DNA of 64,000 bases from Brenneria corticis (lineage in GTDB: Bacteria > Pseudomonadota > Gammaproteobacteria > Enterobacterales > Enterobacteriaceae), in contig NZ_KZ819073.1 of NCBI RefSeq assembly GCF_003115855.1, forward strand, positions 124,001-188,000. Reading direction: 5' to 3'. Within the stretch, counting starts at the first letter, position 1; each line of letters starts with the position of its first letter. The position numbers were made by a program, and so were the translations under genes. Positions 35,401 through 43,610 of this stretch are shown here, piece by piece. The notes under the pieces are model-generated. The model was not told the DNA's origin, did no database searches, and saw nothing but the letters and a program-made list of their open reading frames with translations.

Positions 35401-37392
35401 ATGAGCTATCAGGTTCTTGCCCGTAAGTGGCGTCCCCAAACCTTTGCTGATGTCGTCGGTCAGGAGCATGTCCTGACCGCCTTAGCCAATGGCCTTTCCT
35501 TAGGCAGGATTCATCACGCCTATCTGTTTTCCGGTACGCGCGGCGTCGGCAAAACCACCATCGCCCGCCTGCTGGCGAAAGGACTTAACTGTGAAAACGG
35601 CGTAACGGCGACGCCCTGCGGCCAGTGCGATAACTGCCGTGAAATCGAGCACGGCCGCTTTGTCGATTTGATCGAAATCGATGCGGCTTCCCGCACCAAG
35701 GTTGAGGATACCCGCGACCTGCTGGACAACGTACAGTACGCCCCGGCGCGCGGGCGCTTCAAGGTCTACCTGATCGATGAAGTGCATATGCTGTCGCGCC
35801 ACAGTTTCAATGCGCTGCTGAAAACGCTGGAAGAGCCGCCGCCGCACGTAAAATTCCTGCTGGCGACCACCGATCCGCAAAAGCTGCCGGTGACGATCCT
35901 GTCGCGCTGCTTGCAGTTTCACCTCAAGGCGCTGGATGTCGAACAGATCCGCGCCCATTTAGAACGCGTTTTGCACGCCGAGCAGTTGGAGAGCGAGCCA
36001 AGGGCGCTGCAACTGCTGGCCCGCGCCGCCGACGGCAGCCTGCGCGATGCGCTCAGCCTCGCCGATCAGGCGATCGCCATGGGGCAGGGGCAGGTGACGA
36101 CGGCCTCGGTCAGTCAGATGCTGGGAACCCTGGACGACGAGCAACCGCTGGCGATCATTGAAGCCTTGGTGCAGGCCGACGGCGCGCGCGTGATGTCCTT
36201 GCTCGATCAGGCGGCGGCGCGCGGCGTCGACTGGGAGTCGCTGTTGGTTGAAACCCTGACGCTATTGCATCGTATCGCGATGGTTCAACTGTTGCCGGCC
36301 GCGCTGAGCGATGATTATGCGGCGGTTGAAGCCCGCCTGCGGGATCTGGCCCGCGCCCTGCCGCCGGCGGACTTGCAGCTCTACTACCAGACATTGCTGA
36401 TTGGCCGCAAAGAGCTCTCTTATGCCCCGGATCGCCGTATGGGCGTGGAAATGACGCTGCTGCGCGCGCTGGCCTTTCATCCCCAGCAGATTATTGAAAC
36501 GCCGCCGCAGTCCGCGCCGGCGTCAAAACCCACTCCGGCGGCTAACCCGGCGTCAGCCGCCGGGCGGCAGGAAAGCGCGGCCGCGCCGTCTTACCCGGCC
36601 GGCGCGGCGGATGCATCCACGCCTCCCGCCGCTGAACCGCCTGAGCCGCAGCCGCCGGCCGATGACGGGCTTTCCGATGCCACGTCGCAACTGTTGCAGG
36701 CGCGCAGCCAACTGTTGCGCAAGCAGGGGGCGACCCCGCCAAAAAAAACTGAGCCGGCGGCGTTAAGTAAAACGCGGCCGGCGAATTCGGCACTTGAGCG
36801 TTTAGCCTCGGTGACGGAGCGCAGCATGCAGCGCAAAAGCGCCGCAGACGGCGCGTCGGCCGCGGCGAAGAAACCGGAAGCCTATCGCTGGCGGGCGCAG
36901 AACAAGGTGGAGGACGTCAAAACCGATGTCGCCACGCCGAAGGCGCTGCGCTCGGCGCTGGAGCATGAAAAAACGCCCGAACTGGCGGCTCGCCTGGCGC
37001 AAGAGGCGATGGAGCGCGATGAGTGGGCGGCGGAAATCAACCGTCTGCCGTTGCCAAAACTGGTACAACAGCTGGCGTTAAACGCGTTCAGGGAATGCCC
37101 GCAGGCCGGTAAAGTGCAGCTGCATTTGCGCTCTTCCCAGCGCCATCTCAACTCGCCGGCGGCGCAGCAAACCCTGGCGGAAGCCTTGACGGCGCACTAT
37201 GGCCAACCCATCGAGCTGTCGGTGACCGAAGACGACAACCCGGCGGTGCTGACGCCGCTGGAGTGGCGCCAGGCAATTTATGAAGAAAAGCTGGCGCAGG
37301 CGCGCCAGTCGATTATGGCTGATAATACGATTCAAACGCTGCGGCGTTTCTTTGATGCGGAACTGGACGAAGAGAGTATCCGCCCTGTTTAA
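35401..37392 (+). CDS. dnaX: DNA polymerase III tau/gamma subunit
   Basis: Clamp-loader ATPase of 663 residues as tau (E. coli 643). AAA+ Walker A GTRGVGKTT near 42-50, zinc module Cys in CENGVTATPCGQCDNC near 64-79, DEVHML Walker B and SRC motif LSRCLQFHL are visible. A Pro/Ala-rich linker begins near 370. C-terminal domains IV-V bind DnaB and the alpha subunit. An A-rich slippery run at 36741 with downstream stem probably yields a shorter gamma product of 450 residues. The ATG at 35401 is preferred to the adjacent TTG. Confidence 0.97.
   Translation: MSYQVLARKWRPQTFADVVGQEHVLTALANGLSLGRIHHAYLFSGTRGVGKTTIARLLAKGLNCENGVTATPCGQCDNCREIEHGRFVDLIEIDAASRTKVEDTRDLLDNVQYAPARGRFKVYLIDEVHMLSRHSFNALLKTLEEPPPHVKFLLATTDPQKLPVTILSRCLQFHLKALDVEQIRAHLERVLHAEQLESEPRALQLLARAADGSLRDALSLADQAIAMGQGQVTTASVSQMLGTLDDEQPLAIIEALVQADGARVMSLLDQAAARGVDWESLLVETLTLLHRIAMVQLLPAALSDDYAAVEARLRDLARALPPADLQLYYQTLLIGRKELSYAPDRRMGVEMTLLRALAFHPQQIIETPPQSAPASKPTPAANPASAAGRQESAAAPSYPAGAADASTPPAAEPPEPQPPADDGLSDATSQLLQARSQLLRKQGATPPKKTEPAALSKTRPANSALERLASVTERSMQRKSAADGASAAAKKPEAYRWRAQNKVEDVKTDVATPKALRSALEHEKTPELAARLAQEAMERDEWAAEINRLPLPKLVQQLALNAFRECPQAGKVQLHLRSSQRHLNSPAAQQTLAEALTAHYGQPIELSVTEDDNPAVLTPLEWRQAIYEEKLAQARQSIMADNTIQTLRRFFDAELDEESIRPV
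36725..36782 (+). promoter_or_regulatory. Programmed -1 frameshift signal in dnaX
   Basis: Three elements line up as in E. coli dnaX: a Shine-Dalgarno-like AGGGGG (36725-36730); 10 bases later a run of eight A read as CCA-AAA-AAA, a slippery heptamer; and a stem of 11 pairs with one mismatch (36753-36764 with 36771-36782). Slipping back one base after Lys449 gives AAC then TGA, so gamma would end K-K-N at residue 450. Confidence 0.88.
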
Positions 37393-37432
37393 CCGCTGCG
37401 TGTGCGCAGCCCGACGTGATAGAGAGAAAACT

Positions 37433-37762
37433 ATGTTTGGTAAAGGTGGAATTGGCAATCTGATGAAGCAGGCCCAGCAGATGCAGGAAAAAATGCAGCA
37501 GATGCAGGAAGAGATTGCAAATCTGGAAGTCACCGGCGAATCGGGCGCGGGGCTGGTCAAAATCACCATCAACGGCGCGCACAACTGCCGCCGGGTGGAG
37601 ATCGATCCCAGCCTGATGGAAGACGACAAAGAGATGCTGGAGGACCTGATCGCCGCGGCGTTCAACGATGCCGCCCGCCGCGTTGCTGAAACGCAGAAGG
37701 AAAAAATGGCGTCGGTTTCCAGCGGCATGCAGTTGCCGCCGGGCTTTAAGATGCCGTTCTGA
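37433..37762 (+). CDS. ybaB: YbaB/EbfC nucleoid-associated protein
   Basis: Dimeric DNA-binding protein of 109 residues (MFGKGGIGNLMKQAQQMQEKMQQMQEEIANLEV ...). A long N-terminal helix rich in Gln/Met and the SGMQLPPGFKMPF C-terminus are typical. ATG at 37433 follows AGAGAGAAAACT. It sits 40 bases after dnaX and its stop overlaps the recR start (TGATG), the conserved dnaX-ybaB-recR operon. Confidence 0.97.
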   Translation: MFGKGGIGNLMKQAQQMQEKMQQMQEEIANLEVTGESGAGLVKITINGAHNCRRVEIDPSLMEDDKEMLEDLIAAAFNDAARRVAETQKEKMASVSSGMQLPPGFKMPF

Positions 37763-38367
37763 TGCAAACCAGTCCGCTTCTTGAATCGCTGATGGAGGCG
37801 CTGCGCTGTTTACCGGGCGTCGGGCCGAAGTCCGCCCAGCGCATGGCGTTTCAGCTGTTGCAGCGCGATCGCAGCGGGGGAATGCGTCTGGCGCAGGCGC
37901 TGACCCGCGCGATGTCTGAAATCGGTCACTGCGCGGATTGCCGCACCTTTACCGAACAGGAGGTGTGTTCGATCTGCTCGAACCCCCGGCGCCAGCAAAA
38001 CGGTCAAATCTGCGTGGTGGAAAGCCCGGCGGATATCCACGCCGTCGAGCAGACCGGGCAGTTTGCTGGGCGTTACTTCGTGCTGATGGGGCATCTGTCG
38101 CCGCTGGACGGCATCGGCCCTGATGATATCGGGCTGGGGCGGCTGGAAGAGCGGCTGCAAAGCGAATCCGTCAGTGAAGTGATTCTGGCCACCAACCCGA
38201 CGGTGGAGGGCGACGCGACGGCCAACTATATCGCCGAACTGTGCGCGCAGTACGGCGTGATGGCCAGCCGCATCGCGCACGGCGTACCTGTCGGCGGCGA
38301 ACTGGAAATGGTGGACGGCACCACATTGTCTCATTCGCTGGCCGGGCGTCAGCCTTTCCGGTTTTAA
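37762..38367 (+). CDS. recR: Recombination mediator RecR
   Basis: Recombination protein of 201 residues that with RecO and RecF loads RecA at gaps. Helix-hairpin-helix LPGVGPKSAQRMAFQLL at about 17-33, zinc finger Cys57, Cys60, Cys69, Cys72, then a Toprim domain (ICVVESPADIHAVEQTG ...). Overlaps ybaB by one base. Confidence 0.98.
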   Translation: MQTSPLLESLMEALRCLPGVGPKSAQRMAFQLLQRDRSGGMRLAQALTRAMSEIGHCADCRTFTEQEVCSICSNPRRQQNGQICVVESPADIHAVEQTGQFAGRYFVLMGHLSPLDGIGPDDIGLGRLEERLQSESVSEVILATNPTVEGDATANYIAELCAQYGVMASRIAHGVPVGGELEMVDGTTLSHSLAGRQPFRF

Positions 38368-38844
38368 TTCTGATAGCCGCTGTTCGGCGGCTACCTCCTG
38401 ATGTTTCTTACCCGGTTATCGCCTGGCTTAATCTGTTTCAGGATCCCGCCAACAGATCAACCTCTCGCCGAATTGAAGCCGTTATTACCTATTTTCGACG
38501 TTAAATGCCTTTTTCTCTGAGAAATGCGGGTATTTGACGTTCTGTGATCCTTTTCTCCTTTCAAGATGCTGGATATGGACAAAGGCGTTTTTCGAACGCA
38601 TAGTTGCCATGAATAATAAATCGATTGTGAATATATATTCATAATCGATAGTATCCCGGCGAAAAGCGAACGTAACCGTGCGATCTTATGTGTAGTAAGC
38701 GTGGTTTATCTATAACTGTCGAACGCCGTCGTGACGGGCCATGGTAGTGGGATGACGAATACATTCAACAAAACAGCCCCTGGCAAAGAGTTGTTTGAAC
38801 GCCATGCCATTAATGCTACTTACCTTTTAACAAGGCGAGAGAAT
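38368..38844. other. Leader region upstream of the PTS pseudogene
   Basis: About 480 AT-rich bases between recR and the PTS remnant. It begins with a hairpin TAGCCGC/GCGGCTA (38374-38393) just after recR and holds a 30-bp dyad at 38620-38649. No gene is visible, and no transcription regulator for the PTS unit is encoded nearby. Confidence 0.5.
38620..38649. promoter_or_regulatory. 30-bp inverted repeat, candidate operator
   Basis: The half ATCGATTGTGAATAT is followed directly by its inverted complement with a single mismatch. It is centred about 210 bases upstream of the PTS start codon. Length and symmetry suggest a dimeric repressor or activator site, but the protein is unknown. Confidence 0.55.
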
Positions 38845-39890
38845 ATGGATTACCCGAAACTGGCTCAAATTATACTGAAAGAAATAGGCGGCAATGACAA
38901 TATTATCAGCGTTATGCATTGCGCCACCCGACTGCGTTTTCAATTGAAGGATGAAGCGCTCACTACCAAAGAACGTCTTGAAGCTATCCAAGGCGTTTTA
39001 ACGGTAATCTACAGTGGCGGCCAGGTACAGCTTGTTATTGGCGAACATGTTAATAAGGTTTATCTGGAGCTACAGAAAGGAATAACGTCTTTGACGCCGC
39101 CAGGACGTATTCCGGTAAAAAAAAACAATCTATTTGAAGCCTTTGTCGGCATTATTTCCGGCGTTTTTCTTCCCGTACTGGGGGTGATTGCCGCGTCAGG
39201 AATATTGAAAGGATTTCTGACCGCGGCGCTGATCACCGGGTTGATGAATAAGGACCTGCGACGCTGTTGGCTATTGGTCCGGTCTCTATCTACGCCAGTA
39301 AGCTGCTTGCCGATGGATCGCTGGCGCTTTATCACTTAAGCCCGGTTGTTGCGGGATTCCTGCTGGCGGGCGTCTGGCAGATTGCGGTGATTTTCGGACT
39401 GCATTGGGCCTTTATTCCTATCTTTATTAACAACATTGCCGTTTATGGCTTTGATCCTATCAATGCGTTGCTGTATTGCACCGTCTTTGCTCAGACCGGT
39501 GCCGCGCTTGCCGTCGCCATTAAAACACGTCAAACCGAGCTGAAATCTATCGCCTATACCGCCTCGTTATCCGGCTTTCTTGGCATTACCGAACCCGCCA
39601 TCTATGGCGTTAATTTACCCTCAAGAAAACCTTTCATTATGGCTTCTATCGGTTCAGCGGCCGGCGGAGCCATTGCCGGATTCTTCAGCGCCAAAATGTT
39701 TGGCGGGTTTGCATCCGGCGGGGTGTTCGGTATTCCAATGTTTATTAGCTCAGAAGGCGCGGACTGGGGTTTCTACGGTTTTTGTATTTCTCTCTTTGTC
39801 GCATTTTTAGTGGCTTCTTTACTGACCATCACCATCGGTTATAAAAATAATCCGGTTGCGGTATTCAATAACAGTGGCTCAGCGTCTTGA
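38845..39890 (+). pseudogene. Beta-glucoside-type PTS EIIBC permease, internal deletion
   Basis: The first 125 codons are an intact EIIB domain (phospho-Cys26 in MHCATRLRF) and the start of EIIC (LFEAFVGIISGVFLPVLGVIAASGILKGFLTA). After LITGLMNKD, at about 39256, the frame breaks and homology resumes in the +1 frame with AIGPVSIYASKLL ... GLHWAFIPIFINN ... GITEPAIYGVNLP. Against BglF-type permeases roughly 100-130 EIIC codons are missing at this joint. Sugar transport is therefore very unlikely. A start at 38845 follows AAGGCGAGAGA. No EIIA domain follows. Confidence 0.85.
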
Positions 39891-39902
39891 GGAGGAAACG
39901 GC

Positions 39903-41171
39903 ATGTTAAGTATTCATAAAAACGGAAAAGCGTTTCTTCGCCATGACAAGCCGTTTTTTTATCTGGCGGATACGGTATGGAGTGCTTTCACCAATATCAG
40001 CGAGGAAGAGTGGGAATATTATCTCGATTATCGCAAACGGCAGGGGTTTACGGTATTACAGATAAATATCTTGCCGCAGTGGGATAGAAGCAAAGGGCGT
40101 GAGCACCTTCATCCTTACATACAGAATGACAATGGTTATGATTTTACCATGTGCAATGCGGCTTATTTTCAACATGCCGAGCACATGGTAAAACTGGCGA
40201 CGGAGAAAGGATTCGTCGTGGCGTTGGTATTATTGTGGTGTTCGTATGTTCCTCATACCTGGGCGGATAAATTACGAAGAACGGTCGTGATGCCGAAAGA
40301 TTGCGTTGAGTCTTATGTAGAAACCGTCGATCGCTACTTCTCAAAATATCACCCCATTTATATGGTCAGCGGGGATACGGATTTCGAATCCGACGATATT
40401 ATCGACTACTATGAAATCGCCTTGAACAAGATTAAGGCGCTGGCACCGGAGAGCCTGGCTACGCTGCATATCCGGGGACGTCTGGATATCATCCCGTCAC
40501 GGCTGGAAGAAAACCCTAATCTTGATTTCTGGTGCTATCAGTCGGGGCATAATGCGCAATTCCAATCGACGGCCTATACGTTGGCTCAATGTTTTTCCGC
40601 CAAAATACCGCCTAAACCCGTCATTAATTCCGAGCCTTGTTATGAAATGATCAGCTATAGCCGTCGGCAATATGGGCGCTTTACCCGTTTTGACGCGCGC
40701 CGAGCCGCATGGCAGAGCATTTTGTCGGGGGCGGGCGCTGGGGTCAGCTATGGTGCGCACGGTATCTGGAACTGGCATGAAAAAGGTCTCAGTTACGGCG
40801 TCGCGCTGGGGGAAGGTTTTTTATCTCCCTATTTATGGCGAGAGGCGATTCATTTTCCCGGAGCCTGGGATTATTCGTTTATTAAGGATTTTATTTCTCA
40901 GCACGGGCTATTTGGCCTGTCGCCATTCGTTGGACTGATTGATGCGCCTGCTGAAATTAGGGCCGCGCGCCAGAAAAATACCTTACTGATTTATATGCCT
41001 TTTAATATCGAACTGTCTCTGAGACCGGAGATGGAGGTAGAACGTATCAGCGTGATTGAACTGGAAAGCCGGCGTACCATGTCGCTTGACGCCACCTTGG
41101 CGAATGATCTGTTGCATTTGCCTATGCATGCCTTTCAGGGCGACTGCCTGTACCTGATATCCGGTAACTGA
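39903..41171 (+). CDS. DUF4038/GH140-like (apiosidase-type) glycosidase
   Basis: Intracellular protein of 422 residues with a TIM-barrel glycosidase pattern of the DUF4038 (apiosidase-like) family: DKPFFYLADTVWSAF at 15-29, WDRSKGREHLHPY at 60-72, SGDTDFE at 156-162, and NSEPCYE with Glu244. By comparison with GH140 apiosidases, Asp158 or Asp160 and Glu244 are candidate catalytic residues. A short C-terminal beta domain follows (about 345-422). No signal peptide is seen, so the substrate should be an imported oligosaccharide. It starts 12 bases after the PTS remnant behind GAGGAAACGGC, so it was probably its operon partner. Substrate unknown. Confidence 0.75.
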   Translation: MLSIHKNGKAFLRHDKPFFYLADTVWSAFTNISEEEWEYYLDYRKRQGFTVLQINILPQWDRSKGREHLHPYIQNDNGYDFTMCNAAYFQHAEHMVKLATEKGFVVALVLLWCSYVPHTWADKLRRTVVMPKDCVESYVETVDRYFSKYHPIYMVSGDTDFESDDIIDYYEIALNKIKALAPESLATLHIRGRLDIIPSRLEENPNLDFWCYQSGHNAQFQSTAYTLAQCFSAKIPPKPVINSEPCYEMISYSRRQYGRFTRFDARRAAWQSILSGAGAGVSYGAHGIWNWHEKGLSYGVALGEGFLSPYLWREAIHFPGAWDYSFIKDFISQHGLFGLSPFVGLIDAPAEIRAARQKNTLLIYMPFNIELSLRPEMEVERISVIELESRRTMSLDATLANDLLHLPMHAFQGDCLYLISGN

Positions 41172-41196
41172 ATCAGGCTATGAGGTTTGTTTATGG

Positions 41197-41227
41197 TGCC
41201 GTACGCGAAGACGCGGTACGGCATTTG
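41197..41227 (+). terminator. Hairpin after the glycosidase gene
   Basis: TGCCGTAC (41197-41204) pairs with GTACGGCA (41216-41223), followed by TTTGCCTT. Lies 25 bases past the stop and before the htpG promoter. Confidence 0.55.
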
Positions 41228-41259
41228 CCTTATAACATATTGGAAATGCCGCGTTAGCC

Positions 41260-41288
41260 CTTGAAATTATCGCGGCTTATCCCCATTT
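41260..41288 (+). promoter_or_regulatory. Sigma-32 heat-shock promoter of htpG
   Basis: CTTGAAA (41260-41266), 14 bases, CCCCATTT (41281-41288) is an essentially perfect sigma-32 promoter 57 bases before the htpG start, as known for E. coli htpG. Confidence 0.92.
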
Positions 41289-41344
41289 CATGCTCATCGC
41301 CAATGTAATCAGCCTGAATAATATTAGGATTGAGGTAAGCAATA

Positions 41345-43234
41345 ATGAGTATGAAAGGCCAAGAAACCCGCGGATTCCAGTCTGAAGTAAAGCAACTGCT
41401 GCACTTGATGATCCATTCACTCTATTCCAACAAAGAAATCTTTCTGCGTGAACTGATCTCCAATGCCTCCGATGCGGCGGACAAATTACGTTTTCGCGCG
41501 CTCTCCTCGCCTGAATTATATGAGGGTGACGGCGAGCTGCGCGTGCGCGTTTCCACCGATAAGGAAAAACGCACGCTGACGATTTCCGACAACGGCATCG
41601 GGATGAGCCGCGACGAGGTGATTGATAATCTCGGCACCATCGCCAAATCCGGCACCAAGTCATTTCTGGAATCGCTGGGCTCCGATCAGGTAAAAGACAG
41701 CCAGTTGATCGGTCAGTTCGGGGTGGGGTTCTACTCCGCCTTTATCGTCGCCGATAAAGTGACCGTGCGCACCCGCGCCGCGGGCGCCGCCGTCGATCAG
41801 GGCGTGTTCTGGGAATCCGCCGGTGAAGGCGATTACACCATTGCCGACATCACCAAAGAAGATCGCGGCACCGAAATCACCCTGCACCTGCGCGAAGGCG
41901 AAGATGAGTTCCTCGATGACTGGCGCGTGCGTTCCATCATCAGCAAATACTCCGACCATATCGCTTTGCCGGTGGAAATCGAGTCTCGCCAGGAGAGCGA
42001 GGAAGAGGGCGGCGAAGCCACGGTAACCTGGGAGAAGATTAACAAGGCGCAGGCGCTGTGGACGCGCAGCAAATCCGAAATCAGCGATGAAGAATATACC
42101 GAATTCTATAAGCATATCGCCCATGACTTTACCGACCCGCTGATCTGGAGCCACAACCGGGTGGAGGGGAAACAGGAATATACCAGCCTGCTGTACATTC
42201 CCGCCCAGGCGCCGTGGGACATGTGGAACCGCGACCATAAGCACGGTCTGAAGCTGTATGTGCAGCGCGTGTTCATTATGGATGACGCGGAACAGTTTAT
42301 GCCCAACTACCTGCGCTTCGTGCGCGGCCTGATTGATTCCAATGACCTGCCGCTCAACGTTTCCCGCGAAATTCTGCAAGACAGCCGCGTTACCCAGAAT
42401 CTACGCAGTGCGCTGACCAAGCGCGTCTTGCAGATGCTGGAAAAACTGGCGCAGGACGATAAGGAAAAATATCAGACCTTCTGGCAGCAGTTCGGCCTGG
42501 TGCTGAAAGAGGGGCCGGCGGAAGATGGCGGCAACCGGGAAGCCATCGCCAAGCTGCTGCGCTTTGCCACCACCCATACCGATAGCTCGGCGCAGACCGT
42601 CTCGCTGGAAGAGTACGTAGGCCGCATGGTGGAAGGGCAGGAGAAGATTTACTACATCACCGCCGACAGCTATGCCGCGGCGAAGAGCAGCCCGCATCTG
42701 GAACTGTTGCGCAAGAAAGGCATTGAGGTGCTGCTGCTCTCCGATCGCATCGATGAATGGATGATGAGCTACCTGACGGAGTTCGACGGTAAGCAATTCC
42801 AGTCCGTCAGCAAAGCGGATGAGGCGCTGGACAAGCTGGCGGATGAGGAAACCGATGCGCAGAAAGAAGCGGAAAAAGCGCTGGAGCCTTTCGTTGAGCG
42901 CGTAAAAACGCTGCTGGGCGATCGGGTGAAAGAGGTTCGTCTGACCCACCGTTTGACGGATACGCCGGCGATTGTCACCACCGACGCCAACGAAATGAGC
43001 ACCCAGATGGCGAAACTGTTCGCCGCCGCCGGGCAACAGGCGCCGGAAGTGAAGTATATTTTTGAACTCAACCCGGATCATGCGCTGGTCAGACGCGCCT
43101 CCGACGTGAGCGACGACGCGCAGTTCGCCGAGTGGGTTGAACTGCTGCTGGATCAGGCTTTGCTGGCCGAGCGCGGTACGCTGGACGATCCTAACCAGTT
43201 TATCCGCCGAATGAATCAGTTACTGAGCGCCTGA
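41345..43234 (+). CDS. htpG: Hsp90 chaperone HtpG
   Basis: Dimeric ATP-dependent chaperone of 629 residues. N-terminal GHKL ATPase motifs: NASDAADKL, DNGIGM and GQFGVGFYSAF. Middle and C-terminal dimerisation domains follow. ATG at 41345 gives MSMKGQETRGFQ; the second Met (41351) is the E. coli start and could also be used. Transcribed from its own heat-shock promoter. Confidence 0.98.
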   Translation: MSMKGQETRGFQSEVKQLLHLMIHSLYSNKEIFLRELISNASDAADKLRFRALSSPELYEGDGELRVRVSTDKEKRTLTISDNGIGMSRDEVIDNLGTIAKSGTKSFLESLGSDQVKDSQLIGQFGVGFYSAFIVADKVTVRTRAAGAAVDQGVFWESAGEGDYTIADITKEDRGTEITLHLREGEDEFLDDWRVRSIISKYSDHIALPVEIESRQESEEEGGEATVTWEKINKAQALWTRSKSEISDEEYTEFYKHIAHDFTDPLIWSHNRVEGKQEYTSLLYIPAQAPWDMWNRDHKHGLKLYVQRVFIMDDAEQFMPNYLRFVRGLIDSNDLPLNVSREILQDSRVTQNLRSALTKRVLQMLEKLAQDDKEKYQTFWQQFGLVLKEGPAEDGGNREAIAKLLRFATTHTDSSAQTVSLEEYVGRMVEGQEKIYYITADSYAAAKSSPHLELLRKKGIEVLLLSDRIDEWMMSYLTEFDGKQFQSVSKADEALDKLADEETDAQKEAEKALEPFVERVKTLLGDRVKEVRLTHRLTDTPAIVTTDANEMSTQMAKLFAAAGQQAPEVKYIFELNPDHALVRRASDVSDDAQFAEWVELLLDQALLAERGTLDDPNQFIRRMNQLLSA

Positions 43235-43258
43235 TGCGGCTCTGAGTCTCTGCTGCAC

Positions 43259-43285
43259 AAACCCCCGATGCGTTCGGGGGTTTTT
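43259..43285 (+). terminator. Terminator of htpG
   Basis: AAACCCCCG (43259-43267) pairs with CGGGGGTTT (43275-43283), followed by TT. Strong GC stem. Confidence 0.85.
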
Positions 43286-43498
43286 GATCCTGCGGTAAAG
43301 AACATATTTCACAAAGAGAAATATTGCTCTCGCCAAGATAGAAAAATCGAGCTTCCCCGCCTAAATCCATCCGTCATTGAAAAATGGCTGCCGCATTCGC
43401 CAGAGATTGCATGATTTAAATCACACTTTGATGACTCTTTATCCTCTCAATCCGTCATTAACCCGCTGTCAGGCCTACTATTTAATGGAGTCCTGTAT

Positions 43499-43570
43499 AT
43501 GTCGGGCGTCCTGCCCGCCACCTTTCAGGCCGTCGCAAGCGACGTTGAAAAACGCTCCCGGCGTTTTTTT
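43499..43570 (+). repeat. Three-hairpin repeat module upstream of agp-like gene
   Basis: Second location of the repeat found after amtB. Hairpin 1 CGGGC-GTCCT-GCCCG, hairpin 2 CGTCGC-AA-GCGACG with the same flanks GGC and TTGAA, hairpin 3 AACGC-TCCCG-GCGTT followed by T. It ends 40 bases before the phosphatase start codon; the T-run after hairpin 3 makes it terminator-like. The remaining 200 bases between htpG and this repeat hold no visible gene. Confidence 0.75.
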
Positions 43571-43610
43571 AATAGGGGAAATAACATTTCCTCAACGAGG
43601 AGAGTGCATA

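Noticed and set aside
39267..39890. Second part of the PTS permease as a separate gene
   Set aside because: The only start is a TTG inside a membrane helix, and the sequence continues the EIIC of the preceding frame. It is better read as the 3' part of a broken gene.
43377..43610. A 78-codon N-terminal extension of the agp-like protein
   Set aside because: It would translate through the hairpin repeat and place the signal peptide internally. The ATG at 43611 has a strong ribosome site and a proper signal sequence.
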